NCBI RefSeq assembly: GCF_001634285.1
Contig: NZ_CP015438.1
Coordinates: 100,001-152,500, forward strand
Origin: Anoxybacillus amylolyticus
GTDB taxonomy: Bacteria > Bacillota > Bacilli > Bacillales > Anoxybacillaceae
Direction of reading: 5' to 3'
Length of the DNA: 52,500 nt
The notes beneath the pieces are model-generated. The model was not told where the DNA came from. It did not search any database and was given only the letters and a program-made list of their open reading frames with translations. Shown piece by piece: positions 1 to 9,444 of the stretch. The position numbers and the translations under genes are program-made. Within the stretch, counting starts at the first letter, position 1, and every line of letters starts with the position of its first letter.

Positions 1-627
<627 letters not shown>

Positions 628-639
628 TTACAATTTTAT

Positions 640-668
640 TAAAAATACTGCCAGCAAAAGCCGGCAGT
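640..668 (-). terminator. Rho-independent terminator after dusB
   Basis: A perfect 9-bp stem (ACTGCCGGC / GCTGGCAGT with one wobble) and a TTTT loop lies between dusB and lysS, followed on the minus strand by ATTTTTAAT. It would end the long pabB-to-dusB transcript before lysS. Confidence 0.8.
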
Positions 669-693
669 GAACGAAACCGGTAGACATCTTTCA

Positions 694-1689
694 TTACACA
701 GCCTGTGCGTTTTGTTTTGCTTCTACTTCTTCTACAAAGTTCATTAACAAGGAAACAAGCTCCTCACGAGTATTGCATTCGTTAATCGCGTTACGTACTT
801 TCGCATTTCCGCGAACGCCCTTTAAATACCAAGCAGCATGTTTTCTCATTTCTTTGACCGCGATATGCTCATTTTTTAAAGCAATCAACCGATCAAGGTG
901 TAAAATACACACATCAATTTTCTCACGAACAGAAGGTTCCGGAATCAATTCCCCTGTTTCTAAATAACGAACCGTCCGATAAATCATCCAAGGATTTCCA
1001 AGAGCAGCACGACCGATCATCACACCGTCTACCCCTGTCTCTTCAAGCATTCGTTTCGCATCTTGCGGTGTTTGAACATCACCATTACCAATAACAGGTA
1101 TACTCACTGCCTCTTTCACTTGTTTAATGACGTTCCAATCTGCTTTTCCTTCATACATTTGAGCCCTTGTCCTACCGTGCACGGCAACCGCCTTTCCGCC
1201 AGCTCGTTCGACGGCTTGGGCATTTTCTACCGCGTAAATATGGTGCTCGTCCCACCCGATCCGCATTTTTACAGTTACGGGCTTTTCGACTGCATCAACA
1301 ACGGCGCTCACGACATCGTAAATTTTATTTGGGTCTAACAACCATTTTGCCCCAGCGTCACATTTGGTGATTTTCGGAACAGGGCATCCCATATTAATAT
1401 CAATGATGTCCGCATTTGTATTTCGATCCACAAATCGCGCTGCTTCCACCAATGTTTCCTTTTCTCCTCCAAAAATTTGCAAACTTAATGGTTTTTCCCT
1501 TTCATCGATGTAAAGCATATCTAATGTTTTTTCGTTATTAAATAAAATCCCTTTATCGCTCACCATTTCCGCACAAACAAGCCCGGCGCCAAACTCTTTC
1601 ACCGTCAAACGAAACGCAGAGTTACATACGCCAGCCATCGGGGCAAGCACGACGCGGTTTTTTATTTCAACATCGCCAATTTTGAACAA
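694..1689 (-). CDS. dusB: tRNA-dihydrouridine synthase
   Basis: FMN-dependent enzyme that reduces uridine to dihydrouridine in tRNA. It has the TIM-barrel opening FKIGDVEIKNRVVLAPMAG and the catalytic-loop motif NMGCPVPKI with Cys102. The ORF can be extended to a TTG at 1695, but that codon sits one base after the AGGAGG ribosome-binding site. The next TTG (1689) has 7-base spacing and gives MFKIGD, the start seen in B. subtilis (331 residues), so I chose it. It is the last gene of the folate-biosynthesis cluster, as in other Bacillaceae, directly after yazB, and is followed by a terminator. The link with folate genes is positional; the enzyme itself uses NADPH and FMN. Confidence 0.95.
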   Translation of the reverse strand: MFKIGDVEIKNRVVLAPMAGVCNSAFRLTVKEFGAGLVCAEMVSDKGILFNNEKTLDMLYIDEREKPLSLQIFGGEKETLVEAARFVDRNTNADIIDINMGCPVPKITKCDAGAKWLLDPNKIYDVVSAVVDAVEKPVTVKMRIGWDEHHIYAVENAQAVERAGGKAVAVHGRTRAQMYEGKADWNVIKQVKEAVSIPVIGNGDVQTPQDAKRMLEETGVDGVMIGRAALGNPWMIYRTVRYLETGELIPEPSVREKIDVCILHLDRLIALKNEHIAVKEMRKHAAWYLKGVRGNAKVRNAINECNTREELVSLLMNFVEEVEAKQNAQAV

Positions 1690-1753
1690 TTTCAAGCCTC
1701 CTTTCTACTGTTTAACAAGCAAATAGTCTTTTTTTCTTTCATTTTGCCAAATG

Positions 1754-1990
1754 CTACTTTCTTTTCATCGTCGGTACAGCCACTTTTCCTAGCGGGTACA
1801 ATTCTTCAACCGTTACGTTTAAACAATTAGCCGCCTTTTGTAAAAACTGTTCTGTCGGTAGCCGGTTTCCACGTTCAATTTCTCCTAAAATGGACACCGA
1901 CACACCTAAATCTTTCGCAAATCTTTCTTGTGTATAGCCTTTTAACTTTCGAAAAGCGCGAATACGTCTCCCCCATTTTTCTGCTTCCAT
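1754..1990 (-). CDS. yazB: XRE-family helix-turn-helix DNA-binding protein (YazB-like)
   Basis: Small 78-residue protein made almost entirely of a Cro/C1-type helix-turn-helix (about residues 10-62), with the typical TQERFAKDLGVSVSILGEIERG recognition-helix region in one continuous fold. It corresponds in sequence and position to B. subtilis YazB, whose target is unknown. It overlaps the 3' end of folK by 49 bases in another frame and has an AAGGGG ribosome-binding site inside folK, so it is probably translated from the folate operon mRNA. The basic C-terminal tail (TMKRK) ends just before dusB. A role in controlling the operon is possible but not shown by the sequence. Confidence 0.9.
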   Translation of the reverse strand: MEAEKWGRRIRAFRKLKGYTQERFAKDLGVSVSILGEIERGNRLPTEQFLQKAANCLNVTVEELYPLGKVAVPTMKRK

Positions 1991-2469
1991 AGGCGTACCC
2001 CTTCTTTGTCTGGTAGTTCATCTATCAGTGAAGCCACACAACGTTGCACCGTCGGAATATATATATCCCCATTCAATTCGAATAACGGAACTAACACAAA
2101 CGCTCGTTCAGTCATCCGTGGATGCGGAATCGTAAGTCGCTCTGTTTCAATATTTTCGTGATTATATAATAAAATGTCAAGGTCTAACGTGCGTGGTCCC
2201 CAGCGAATTTCCCGTTTTCTTCCTAATTCCTGCTCAATTGTTTGCGTTGCTTCAAGCAACGCAAACGGTGAAAGAGACGTTTGAACATGAATAACCATAT
2301 TTAAAAAATTACCTTGTGGAACGTAACCGACAGGATCGGTTTCATAAATCGAAGACGTGTCGATAACAGAAATTTGTTCATGTGTTGCTAACTTTTCGAC
2401 CGCCTCATGTAAATAGCGGAGACGATCACCTATGTTTGAGCCGAGCGCAATATAAGCATAGTTTTCCAT
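1942..2469 (-). CDS. folK: 2-amino-4-hydroxy-6-hydroxymethyldihydropteridine pyrophosphokinase
   Basis: Transfers pyrophosphate from ATP to 6-hydroxymethyl-dihydropterin, the step before dihydropteroate synthase in folate synthesis. HPPK hallmarks are visible: IALGSNIGDR near residue 7 and GPRTLDLDIL at 91-100, which carries the magnesium-binding aspartates, then IPHPRM at about 114-119. The length of 175 residues is normal for Bacillus. The ATG lies one base after the folB stop codon, so the two are translationally coupled. Its 3' end overlaps yazB by 49 bases. Confidence 0.96.
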   Translation of the reverse strand: MENYAYIALGSNIGDRLRYLHEAVEKLATHEQISVIDTSSIYETDPVGYVPQGNFLNMVIHVQTSLSPFALLEATQTIEQELGRKREIRWGPRTLDLDILLYNHENIETERLTIPHPRMTERAFVLVPLFELNGDIYIPTVQRCVASLIDELPDKEGVRLWKQKNGGDVFALFES

Positions 2470-2832
2470 TTAACGCCCCCTTACTATTTCGACTGCAACC
2501 GATTGATAATGTCCTTTAATCGGCGGATGTGGTTTGCTCACCTTTACCGTGCACTGCTCAATGGTTGGAAAAGAAGATAAAATGCAAGAAGCAATTTGCT
2601 CTGCAACTGCTTCAATTAAGGAAAATTGCCTTTCTTCCACTATTTCCCGACATATTTCATACAGTTCCGCATAGTTAATCGTATCGGTTAAGCGATCGCT
2701 TTCTCCAGCTTTTTTTACATCTGTTTCTACAATTATATCGACAAGAAAGCGTTGACCGAGTACGTGTTCTTCCGGAAGTACTCCGTGATATCCATAAAAT
2801 TCCATACCTGTCACATAAATTTTATCGATCAT
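2470..2832 (-). CDS. folB: Dihydroneopterin aldolase
   Basis: Converts 7,8-dihydroneopterin to 6-hydroxymethyl-dihydropterin and glycolaldehyde. The 120-residue protein shows the small T-fold domain with MEFYGYHGVLPEE near the N-terminus and the conserved KPHPPIKG near the C-terminus (about residues 100-107). A longer frame starts at 2859, but the ATG at 2832 has a GGGGGCGAAG ribosome-binding site and gives the family start MIDKIYV. It overlaps the end of folP by 11 bases and abuts folK, which is the order of enzymes in the pathway and of genes in other Bacillus folate operons. Confidence 0.95.
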   Translation of the reverse strand: MIDKIYVTGMEFYGYHGVLPEEHVLGQRFLVDIIVETDVKKAGESDRLTDTINYAELYEICREIVEERQFSLIEAVAEQIASCILSSFPTIEQCTVKVSKPHPPIKGHYQSVAVEIVRGR

Positions 2833-3658
2833 CTTCGCCCCCTTTTCCAAGCATTGCATCCATCATTTTTGCCATTCTTGCCATCGGCAACACGTCATGG
2901 ATACGAACAATATGCACACCTTTCGCAATGCCAAGACAAACGGTCGCTCCCGTTCCTTCCACTCGTTCGTTTACCGGTAAATCAAGGACGTGACCGATAA
3001 AAGATTTTCGCGACGTCCCTAACAATAGCGGATACCCCAGTTTGACAAACTTCTCTAAATGGCGCATTACTTGTAAATTATGCTCTACTGTTTTCGCAAA
3101 ACCGATTCCTGGATCCAAAATAATCGCTTCGTCTTTCACTCCTGCTTTTTTTACAATTTCTACGCTTTCAAGCAAGTCTGAAATCATGTCTGGAATTAAG
3201 CGTTGATAGTCCGGTTTAGGACGATTGTGCATCAAAATAATCGGGACGCGATAATGAGCTGCTACTTCCGCCATGTTCCGGTCAGCTTTTGCCCCCCATA
3301 CATCGTTAATCATATGGGCGCCTGCTTCGATTGCTTGCTTTGCTACTTCTGCTTTATACGTATCAATCGAAATGGGAACATTGACCTCGTTAGCTACTGC
3401 TTTTATGATCGGAATTACCCGTTCCAATTCTTCTTCAAGCGGCACTTTTTCCGCCCCTGGGCGCGTCGATTCTCCACCGATATCGATGATATCCGCGCCT
3501 TCTGCGACTAGCTGTTTCGCATGCTCTACAGCGCGGTCGATAGCATTAAATTTTCCGCCATCAGAGAACGAGTCGGGAGTGACATTTAAAATTCCCATGA
3601 TAATTGTTTTTTGTTGAATATTTAGTGTATATCGCCCACACGGAATGGTTTTTACCAT
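2822..3658 (-). CDS. folP: Dihydropteroate synthase
   Basis: Condenses 6-hydroxymethyl-dihydropterin pyrophosphate with p-aminobenzoate; this is the sulfonamide target (sul in B. subtilis). The 278-residue TIM barrel carries the pterin-binding loop MGILNVTPDSFSDGG at residues 21-35 and the second signature DIGGESTRPGA near 60-70. The C-terminal KxxRxHD-like segment (VHIVRIHDV) is present, so the active site looks intact. It lies 3 bases after pabC, whose product supplies its p-aminobenzoate substrate. The ATG is followed by MVKTIPCGRYTL, typical of the genus. Confidence 0.97.
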   Translation of the reverse strand: MVKTIPCGRYTLNIQQKTIIMGILNVTPDSFSDGGKFNAIDRAVEHAKQLVAEGADIIDIGGESTRPGAEKVPLEEELERVIPIIKAVANEVNVPISIDTYKAEVAKQAIEAGAHMINDVWGAKADRNMAEVAAHYRVPIILMHNRPKPDYQRLIPDMISDLLESVEIVKKAGVKDEAIILDPGIGFAKTVEHNLQVMRHLEKFVKLGYPLLLGTSRKSFIGHVLDLPVNERVEGTGATVCLGIAKGVHIVRIHDVLPMARMAKMMDAMLGKGGEDDR

Positions 3659-3661
3659 TTA

Positions 3662-4531
3662 TTAGTCGACCCTTTCTATTAACTCATGTCTTGTCCATAA
3701 ATGAGTAACGAATCGCTCATACTGCTTTTTTAATCGTTTCGTCACCCGCCCTTCTTTTCCAACATAGCATCGGTTATGAAGGCGCACAACCGGTACAATT
3801 TCTTGGATTGAATTTGTTAAAAATAGTTCATCTGCTGCTTCTAATGCAGACAAACGATATAACCCTTCTTCATACCGAATTTGTAAAGTCGTAAGGAGCG
3901 ATAATACAAATTGACGGGTAATACCATTTAACGCTCCTGTGTCGATGGAAGGGGTGTATACGATGCCGTCTTTCACCCAAAAAAGGTTAGAAACAATCCC
4001 TTCGGTCACAAACCCTTGTTCATTCAAAAAAATACCTTCTACCCGAGGATCGTTTCCGATTTCTCGTTTTCCCAGGATATTATTTAAATAATGGTGAGAT
4101 TTCCATCGTTCTTTTCCTTCTGGACTATTTCTTCTTATCTTTAAAACGGTGCATACTTTTTCCACCGAAACAGTGGAAGGAAGCGGCTTCATATAGACAA
4201 TGACAACAGGTGCTACATAACCCTCGGTTTGTAGGCCGATGTCGCCAATGCCTGCAGATACATTTAAGCGTACATACGCGTCTTTTAATCCGTTTGCTTG
4301 TAATAGCTGATGAACAATGTTCACGACTTCTTCCCGATGTAAAGACAAACGAATGCTCATCTCGGCTAGACTGTGATTTAGTCGCGCAAGATGGTCGTCT
4401 AATAAAAAAGGATGGCCATTATACGTACGAAATGTTTCAAACGCCCCTATCCCATACATAAAGCCGTGGTCAAAAGGGGAAATGCGCGCTTCTTCTCGAT
4501 GAACAATGTCTCCATTGACGTAAAGATACAT
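3662..4531 (-). CDS. pabC: 4-amino-4-deoxychorismate lyase
   Basis: PLP-dependent fold-type IV enzyme that releases pyruvate from aminodeoxychorismate to give p-aminobenzoate. Visible features are the N-terminal HGFMYGIGAFETFR segment, the PLP lysine region RWKSHHYLNNILGKREI around residue 150, and EGIVSNLFWV of the branched-chain aminotransferase-like fold. The 289-residue length fits. It sits 6 bases downstream of pabA and completes the pabB-pabA-pabC set. By fold alone a D-amino-acid or branched-chain aminotransferase would be possible, but the operon position makes the lyase assignment strong. Confidence 0.93.
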   Translation of the reverse strand: MYLYVNGDIVHREEARISPFDHGFMYGIGAFETFRTYNGHPFLLDDHLARLNHSLAEMSIRLSLHREEVVNIVHQLLQANGLKDAYVRLNVSAGIGDIGLQTEGYVAPVVIVYMKPLPSTVSVEKVCTVLKIRRNSPEGKERWKSHHYLNNILGKREIGNDPRVEGIFLNEQGFVTEGIVSNLFWVKDGIVYTPSIDTGALNGITRQFVLSLLTTLQIRYEEGLYRLSALEAADELFLTNSIQEIVPVVRLHNRCYVGKEGRVTKRLKKQYERFVTHLWTRHELIERVD

Positions 4532-4537
4532 CGTTGA

Positions 4538-5113
4538 TCAAACCTTTTGGTAGGTGTGAATAAAGTTTCGTAACAATTCCATACCGTGCGTCGTCATAAT
4601 CGATTCTGGATGAAATTGAACACCTTCAATCGGAAACGTTTTATGGCGAATCGCCATAATTTCATCGTCTGTTGTCCATGCCGATACGTCGAAGCAAGTT
4701 GGCAACGTTTCTTTTTTCACAATAAGTGAGTGGTACCGTGTTGCCGTGAACGGATTAGGGAGATTAGAGAAAATTGTTTTTCCGTCGTGGAAAATTTGTG
4801 ACGTTTTCCCGTGCATTAATTTTTGCGCTCGAACGACATCCCCTCCAAACACTTGAGCAATTGATTGGTGGCCTAAACAAACACCAAAAATCGGAATTTT
4901 TCCAGCAAAATGTTCGATCGCAGCTAAACTAATGCCTGCTTCATTCGGGCTGCAAGGTCCTGGCGAAATCATCAAAAAATCGGGACGCATTGTTTCTATT
5001 TCATCAACTGTTACTTCATCATTTCGCTTAACGACGAGCTTCTCGCCTAATTCACCTAAATATTGGACTAGATTGTACGTAAATGAGTCATAATTATCAA
5101 TCATTAAAATCAT
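4538..5113 (-). CDS. pabA: Aminodeoxychorismate/anthranilate synthase glutaminase subunit
   Basis: Class I glutamine amidotransferase subunit that feeds ammonia to PabB and, in B. subtilis, also to anthranilate synthase TrpE, where the gene is also called trpG. The 191 residues contain the nucleophile motif GVCLGHQS with Cys79 and the His-Glu pair in FHPES (about 168-171). The start ATG follows a GAGGTGAG ribosome-binding site that overlaps the last codon and stop of pabB. Several GAG triplets flank this site and could be a TRAP-binding region, as known for B. subtilis trpG (see findings). Confidence 0.95.
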   Translation of the reverse strand: MILMIDNYDSFTYNLVQYLGELGEKLVVKRNDEVTVDEIETMRPDFLMISPGPCSPNEAGISLAAIEHFAGKIPIFGVCLGHQSIAQVFGGDVVRAQKLMHGKTSQIFHDGKTIFSNLPNPFTATRYHSLIVKKETLPTCFDVSAWTTDDEIMAIRHKTFPIEGVQFHPESIMTTHGMELLRNFIHTYQKV

Positions 5114-5118
5114 TCATC

Positions 5119-6534
5119 TCACCTCATCATAAATGGTTGCTCAGCTTCACTCATCTCTTTTGCTTTCCATAAGGCAATCGCCTTTTTTAAACACTCTTTA
5201 TATTCGTACTCTGGTCGGGAGTCAATGACGATTCCTGCACCTGCTTGAACGTGTGCAAATCCGTCTTTGGCAATCATCGTCCGAATGGCGATGTTCAACT
5301 CCATATCGCCATCAAACCCGATCCAGCCAATTGATCCTGTATAAATGCTGCGTCTTACCGGCTCTAATTCCTCGATAATTTCCATCGTTCGCACTTTAGG
5401 CGCGCCAGTAATCGTCCCGCCCGGGAAAACGGCATGAATGACATCGAACGCATCTTTACCGCTTGCCAATTCGCCAGATACATGGGAGACGATGTGCATG
5501 ACATGAGAATATGCTTCAATCGTCATCCACTCATCTACTTTTACTGTACCATATTTGCATACCCTTCCTAAATCATTTCGTTCTAAATCAACAAGCATTA
5601 AATGCTCTGCTCGCTCTTTTTCGTTTTCCAACAATTCGTTCGCAATGTGTTGATCTTCCTCTGCTGTTTTTCCGCGTGACCGCGTTCCAGCAATCGGTCT
5701 TGTACTTACAAAAGCGCCGCGTTTTTTCACAAGCAGTTCCGGGGAACCGCTAACCAGTTGGAAATGTGGCGTATGAACATATGCCATATAAGGAGAAGGG
5801 TTGAGCAGCCGCAGCTGTTCATATATGTGAAACGGATGTGTCCGAAGCGGTTTCGATTGCCGTACGGATAAATTCACTTGAAATACATCTCCTTGGGCAA
5901 TGTAGTCTCTAACTTTCTCGACCGCCTTCATAAATTCTTCTTCCGTCATCGACACAGCTTCTTCGTCCGCCGTTATGGTAAATGGAAATTGCTTTACTTC
6001 TTTATTTTCTTTTCCCCATAACGATTCATATACAGACAGACGTTGTTCCGCTTCTTGCTGTTTCCCCTCGTCATAATGAACGATGACATGTAACACTTGT
6101 TCTTCATGGTCATAGACAAAAACATCGTCAAAAATGAAGAAATATAAATCAGGTAGAGCAAGATCATCTTTCGCCATTTCCGGAAGCCGTTCAATATAGC
6201 GGGCGCAATCGTAGCTAATATACCCGATTGCTCCGCCTTGAAAATCCGGACCATCAGAAATGCGTGCCACTTGCCATTGCGAAAACCATTGTTTCATTAA
6301 ATGAAGCGGGTTTCCTTGTAACCGAGTTTCTTCGCCTTGATACTGAATCACCAATTCTTCGCCTTTTCCTTGCACGATGCCGACGGGACGTGTGCCAATG
6401 ATGCTATAACGCCCTGCTCTTCCGCTTTCTAATAAGATATGGTACGGTTCGTTTTGAATAAGCGATTTATATTGTTGAAACCAATCTCGTTGTTGATAAG
6501 AAATGCGTCTTCTTGCTATTTTCCGCAGTCCCAT
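5119..6534 (-). CDS. pabB: Aminodeoxychorismate synthase component I
   Basis: Chorismate-using subunit that makes 4-amino-4-deoxychorismate with ammonia from PabA. The 471 residues have the N-terminal anthranilate-synthase-like domain followed by the chorismate-binding domain, with [11 protein letters not shown], the [20 protein letters not shown] segment and GGTITGAPK, all conserved. The only ATG that fits is preceded by a GGAGTG about 12-14 bases upstream, a rather long spacing, so translation initiation may be weak. It is the first gene of the folate operon and is separated from cysK by a terminator. Confidence 0.94.
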   Translation of the reverse strand: MGLRKIARRRISYQQRDWFQQYKSLIQNEPYHILLESGRAGRYSIIGTRPVGIVQGKGEELVIQYQGEETRLQGNPLHLMKQWFSQWQVARISDGPDFQGGAIGYISYDCARYIERLPEMAKDDLALPDLYFFIFDDVFVYDHEEQVLHVIVHYDEGKQQEAEQRLSVYESLWGKENKEVKQFPFTITADEEAVSMTEEEFMKAVEKVRDYIAQGDVFQVNLSVRQSKPLRTHPFHIYEQLRLLNPSPYMAYVHTPHFQLVSGSPELLVKKRGAFVSTRPIAGTRSRGKTAEEDQHIANELLENEKERAEHLMLVDLERNDLGRVCKYGTVKVDEWMTIEAYSHVMHIVSHVSGELASGKDAFDVIHAVFPGGTITGAPKVRTMEIIEELEPVRRSIYTGSIGWIGFDGDMELNIAIRTMIAKDGFAHVQAGAGIVIDSRPEYEYKECLKKAIALWKAKEMSEAEQPFMMR

Positions 6535-6611
6535 AAGAGGCGGTTACACTCCTTCCTTTGCTGCACATACCAATTAGTTGCTTGTTCCACACATACTACT
6601 TATTTTAATAT

Positions 6612-6649
6612 ATATAAAAAAATTTCGACAGGGAATATCCCTGCCGAAA
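6612..6649 (-). terminator. Terminator after cysK
   Basis: A near-perfect hairpin (TTCGGCAGGGA / TCCCTGTCGAA with one mismatch) just past the cysK stop is followed on the minus strand by seven T residues. It separates cysK from the folate operon. Confidence 0.85.
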
Positions 6650-6660
6650 TGATGGTTTCC

Positions 6661-7587
6661 TTACTCCTCGAATTGATATAGAGCCGTACTTAAGTAGCGT
6701 TCACCGTTACTTGGAATAATGGCCAATACTTTCTTCCCTTTTCCAAGCTGTTTTGCTACCTTTAGCGCGGCATGAATCGCTGCACCGGAGGAAATACCAC
6801 CTAAAATTCCTTCTTCCCGCGCTGCACGGCGAGCAGCATCAAACGCCTCTTCTGTTTTTACAGTAATCACTTCATCATAAATTTCCGTATTTAAAATGTC
6901 TGGGACAAATCCAGCACCTATTCCTTGAATTTTATGCGGTCCTGGCTTTCCGCCCGACAATACTGGTGAATCCGATGGTTCTACGGCATAAATTTTGATG
7001 TTTGGATACGCTTTTCGCAACACTTCACCAGCGCCTGTGATCGTTCCCCCTGTACCGATTCCCGCTACAAACGCATCAAGTTGGTCGCCCATTTGCTCCA
7101 CGATTTCTTTTCCTGTCGTAAGGCGATGAATTTCTGGGTTCGCTTCGTTTTTAAATTGTTGGGGCATAAAGTACCCATGTTCGCTCGCAAGTTCTTCCGC
7201 CTTTCGAATCGCTCCGCGCATCCCTTCGCTTCCCGGGGTTAATACTAACTCCGCTCCATAAGCACGCAACAAATTCCGGCGCTCTAAGCTCATTGTATCC
7301 GGCATAACAAGAATCGCTTTATATCCTTTTGCAGCTGCTACCATTGCCAATCCAATTCCCGTGTTGCCGCTTGTTGGCTCAATAATAGTGTCGCCAGGCT
7401 TTAATTTTCCTTCTTTCTCTGCTGCTTCAATCATTGCTAGCGCAATCCGGTCTTTCACGCTGCTTCCTGGGTTCATAAATTCTAATTTGACATATACGTC
7501 TGCACTGTCTTCATCCACGATGCGATTTAATTTGACCGCCGGTGTATCACCAATTAATTCTGTAATAGAGTTTACTGCGCGCACCAT
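6661..7587 (-). CDS. cysK: Cysteine synthase (O-acetylserine sulfhydrylase)
   Basis: PLP enzyme making cysteine from O-acetylserine and sulfide. The 308 residues match the B. subtilis protein in length. Lys45 in NPGSSVKDR is the PLP lysine; TSGNTG at 72-77 binds substrate; GTGGT and the SSGAA segment bind the cofactor phosphate. A GTG three codons upstream lies inside the AGGGGTGG ribosome-binding site, so I chose the ATG with 8-base spacing. The gene stands alone between a promoter region and a terminator. In Bacillus cysK is controlled by CymR; I did not identify a CymR site here. Confidence 0.96.
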   Translation of the reverse strand: MVRAVNSITELIGDTPAVKLNRIVDEDSADVYVKLEFMNPGSSVKDRIALAMIEAAEKEGKLKPGDTIIEPTSGNTGIGLAMVAAAKGYKAILVMPDTMSLERRNLLRAYGAELVLTPGSEGMRGAIRKAEELASEHGYFMPQQFKNEANPEIHRLTTGKEIVEQMGDQLDAFVAGIGTGGTITGAGEVLRKAYPNIKIYAVEPSDSPVLSGGKPGPHKIQGIGAGFVPDILNTEIYDEVITVKTEEAFDAARRAAREEGILGGISSGAAIHAALKVAKQLGKGKKVLAIIPSNGERYLSTALYQFEE

Positions 7588-7611
7588 ATTATCCACCCCT
7601 AATACCGAGTA

Positions 7612-7660
7612 ATTTTATCGAATTTGTTTAAAATTTATCAACTATTTTCTTAATTGTCAA
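7612..7660 (-). promoter_or_regulatory. Candidate overlapping sigma-A promoters of cysK
   Basis: Two overlapping pairs are readable on the minus strand: TTGACA (7655-7660) with TAAATT (7632-7637) at 17 bp, and TTGATA (7636-7641) with TAAAAT (7612-7617) at 18 bp. Either would give a short leader for cysK. Confidence 0.5.
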
Positions 7661-7667
7661 TTATTTT

Positions 7668-8558
7668 TTATTCTGCTGGCAATTCTGCCATTTGTTTTAG
7701 TTTTTCCAATTCTTCTCGTGTAAAGTAATATGTTTCATTACAAAAATGGCACGATGCTTCCGCATATCCTTCTTCATCGATAATATCTTGAATTTCTTTC
7801 GGTCCTAAACTGATAAGCGCATCAACAATCCGCTCTCGCGAGCAACGGCATACAAAAGCGACAGGGACTGTTTCGAGCACTTTGACATTCCCTTTTCCAA
7901 GCAACTCTTCTAAAATTTCTTCCGGCGTTAGTCCTCTTTCCACCATTTTAGACACCGGTGGAATCGTTTTTAGCCGCTGTTCTATTTCGTCAATCGTTGC
8001 ATTTTTGACATCAGGCATTAACTGAAGGATGAATCCACCAGCAGCCAGAATCGTGTGATCGGGATTCACTAACACTCCTACCCCGACAGAAGAAGGGACT
8101 TGTTCAGAGGACGCGAAATAATACGTAAAATCCTCCCCAAGCTCACCCGAAACGAGAGGAACTTGCCCGGTGAAAAAATCGCGCAAGCCTAAATCTTTTA
8201 CAACCGTTAACATGCCACTTGTCCCGACCGCTCGAGCAACGTCTAGTTTACCATGTTGGTTTAATTCGAAGTGAACATGGGGATTCGTTACATATCCCCT
8301 TACTTCCCCATTGGCGTTGCTATCCACGAGAATAGCACCGATGGGACCGCCACCTTCAATTTTAATCGTTAGTTTGCTGTCGCCTTTTAACATTGCTCCC
8401 ATCATGACACCTGCTGTCATCGCGCGCCCAAGCGCTGCAGAAGCGGTTGGCCACGTTTGATGGCGACGCTGTGCCTCACGAACGGTTTCAGTCGTTCGCA
8501 CCGCATACGCTCTTACTTGGCCGTCATATGCTAATGCCTTTACTAAGTAGTCTGACAT
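7668..8558 (-). CDS. hslO: Hsp33 redox-regulated chaperonin
   Basis: Holdase chaperone switched on by oxidation and heat in the cytoplasm. The C-terminal zinc/redox switch is complete: CRC at residues 237-239 and CHFC at 270-273. The 296-residue length is normal. A GTG one codon earlier is possible, but the ATG has a GGGGAG ribosome-binding site at 6 bases and gives [12 protein letters not shown], the usual start. The gene follows coaX by 17 bases. In B. subtilis the foldase gene yacD lies between hslO and cysK; here only a 109-bp promoter-containing gap is found. Confidence 0.96.
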   Translation of the reverse strand: MSDYLVKALAYDGQVRAYAVRTTETVREAQRRHQTWPTASAALGRAMTAGVMMGAMLKGDSKLTIKIEGGGPIGAILVDSNANGEVRGYVTNPHVHFELNQHGKLDVARAVGTSGMLTVVKDLGLRDFFTGQVPLVSGELGEDFTYYFASSEQVPSSVGVGVLVNPDHTILAAGGFILQLMPDVKNATIDEIEQRLKTIPPVSKMVERGLTPEEILEELLGKGNVKVLETVPVAFVCRCSRERIVDALISLGPKEIQDIIDEEGYAEASCHFCNETYYFTREELEKLKQMAELPAE

Positions 8559-8575
8559 CACATGCTCCCCTTTTT

Positions 8576-9349
8576 CTATTTTTTGTCTACGTTTTTCATG
8601 TACAAAAAATGCAAGCCTTTCAACGTTAAAAATGGATCAACAATATCGATGACGCTCGACTCGTGAGCGATTAGAGGAGCCAATCCCCCTGTGGCAACGA
8701 CTTTCGGCGGAACAGGACTTTTTTCTTTCATCCGCGATACAATCCCTTCCACTTGTCCGACATATCCGTATACGATGCCAGCTTGCATCGCACTGACTGT
8801 ATTTTTTCCGATGATATCGTCTGGGCGGGCAATTTCAATACGTGGCAATTTCGCGGCACGCGAATAAAGTGCTTCCGTCGAAATCGTAATCCCAGGTGCA
8901 ATAGCTCCCCCCATGTATTGTTTATGTTCGTTAATATAACAATACGTCGTAGCAGTACCAAAATCGACAATAATTAACGGACTCCCGTATAGATGAATAC
9001 CCGCAACAGCGTTGACAATACGGTCCGCCCCGACTTCTTTCGGATTGTCGTATTTAATGTTTAACCCTGTTTTAATCCCTGGGCCGACAATTAACGGCTT
9101 AGTGTGGAAATACTTTAGACACATCCGTTCTAAAGCGAACATAATCGGTGGAACGACCGAAGAAATAATAATGCCGTCAATATCCGAAAAATGAAGACCG
9201 ACGTGATTCAGCAGTGCTTTAATCACCATACCATACTCATCTTCTGTTTTCCCCCGGCTTGTTTCAATGCGCCAATGATGTTTTAGTTCATCCCCGTCAT
9301 ACACACCTAATACCGTATTCGTATTGCCGACGTCTAGTACAAAAATCAT
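8576..9349 (-). CDS. coaX: Type III pantothenate kinase
   Basis: First enzyme of coenzyme A synthesis, of the potassium-dependent type III class not inhibited by CoA. Motifs of the acetate/sugar kinase-like fold are present: DVGNTN at residues 6-11, the GADRI segment, and VDFGTATTY around 122-130. The frame extends seven codons upstream, but the ATG at 9349 has a GGGGATG ribosome-binding site and yields [11 protein letters not shown] (257 residues). It lies downstream of ftsH, separated by a terminator, so it may have a separate promoter; it is probably cotranscribed with hslO. Confidence 0.95.
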   Translation of the reverse strand: MIFVLDVGNTNTVLGVYDGDELKHHWRIETSRGKTEDEYGMVIKALLNHVGLHFSDIDGIIISSVVPPIMFALERMCLKYFHTKPLIVGPGIKTGLNIKYDNPKEVGADRIVNAVAGIHLYGSPLIIVDFGTATTYCYINEHKQYMGGAIAPGITISTEALYSRAAKLPRIEIARPDDIIGKNTVSAMQAGIVYGYVGQVEGIVSRMKEKSPVPPKVVATGGLAPLIAHESSVIDIVDPFLTLKGLHFLYMKNVDKK

Positions 9350-9413
9350 CGCTTCATCCCCACTTCTCACAAATGCTTACTTTTTTTCATCATACCATAA
9401 GAGGAGAAAACGG

Positions 9414-9444
9414 TAAAAAAAAGATGTCCCTTAAAGAGACATCT
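9414..9444 (-). terminator. Terminator after ftsH
   Basis: The hairpin AGATGTC-TCTTTAAGG-GACATCT directly at the ftsH stop codon is followed on the minus strand by a run of T residues. It ends the hpt-ftsH transcription unit. Confidence 0.85.
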
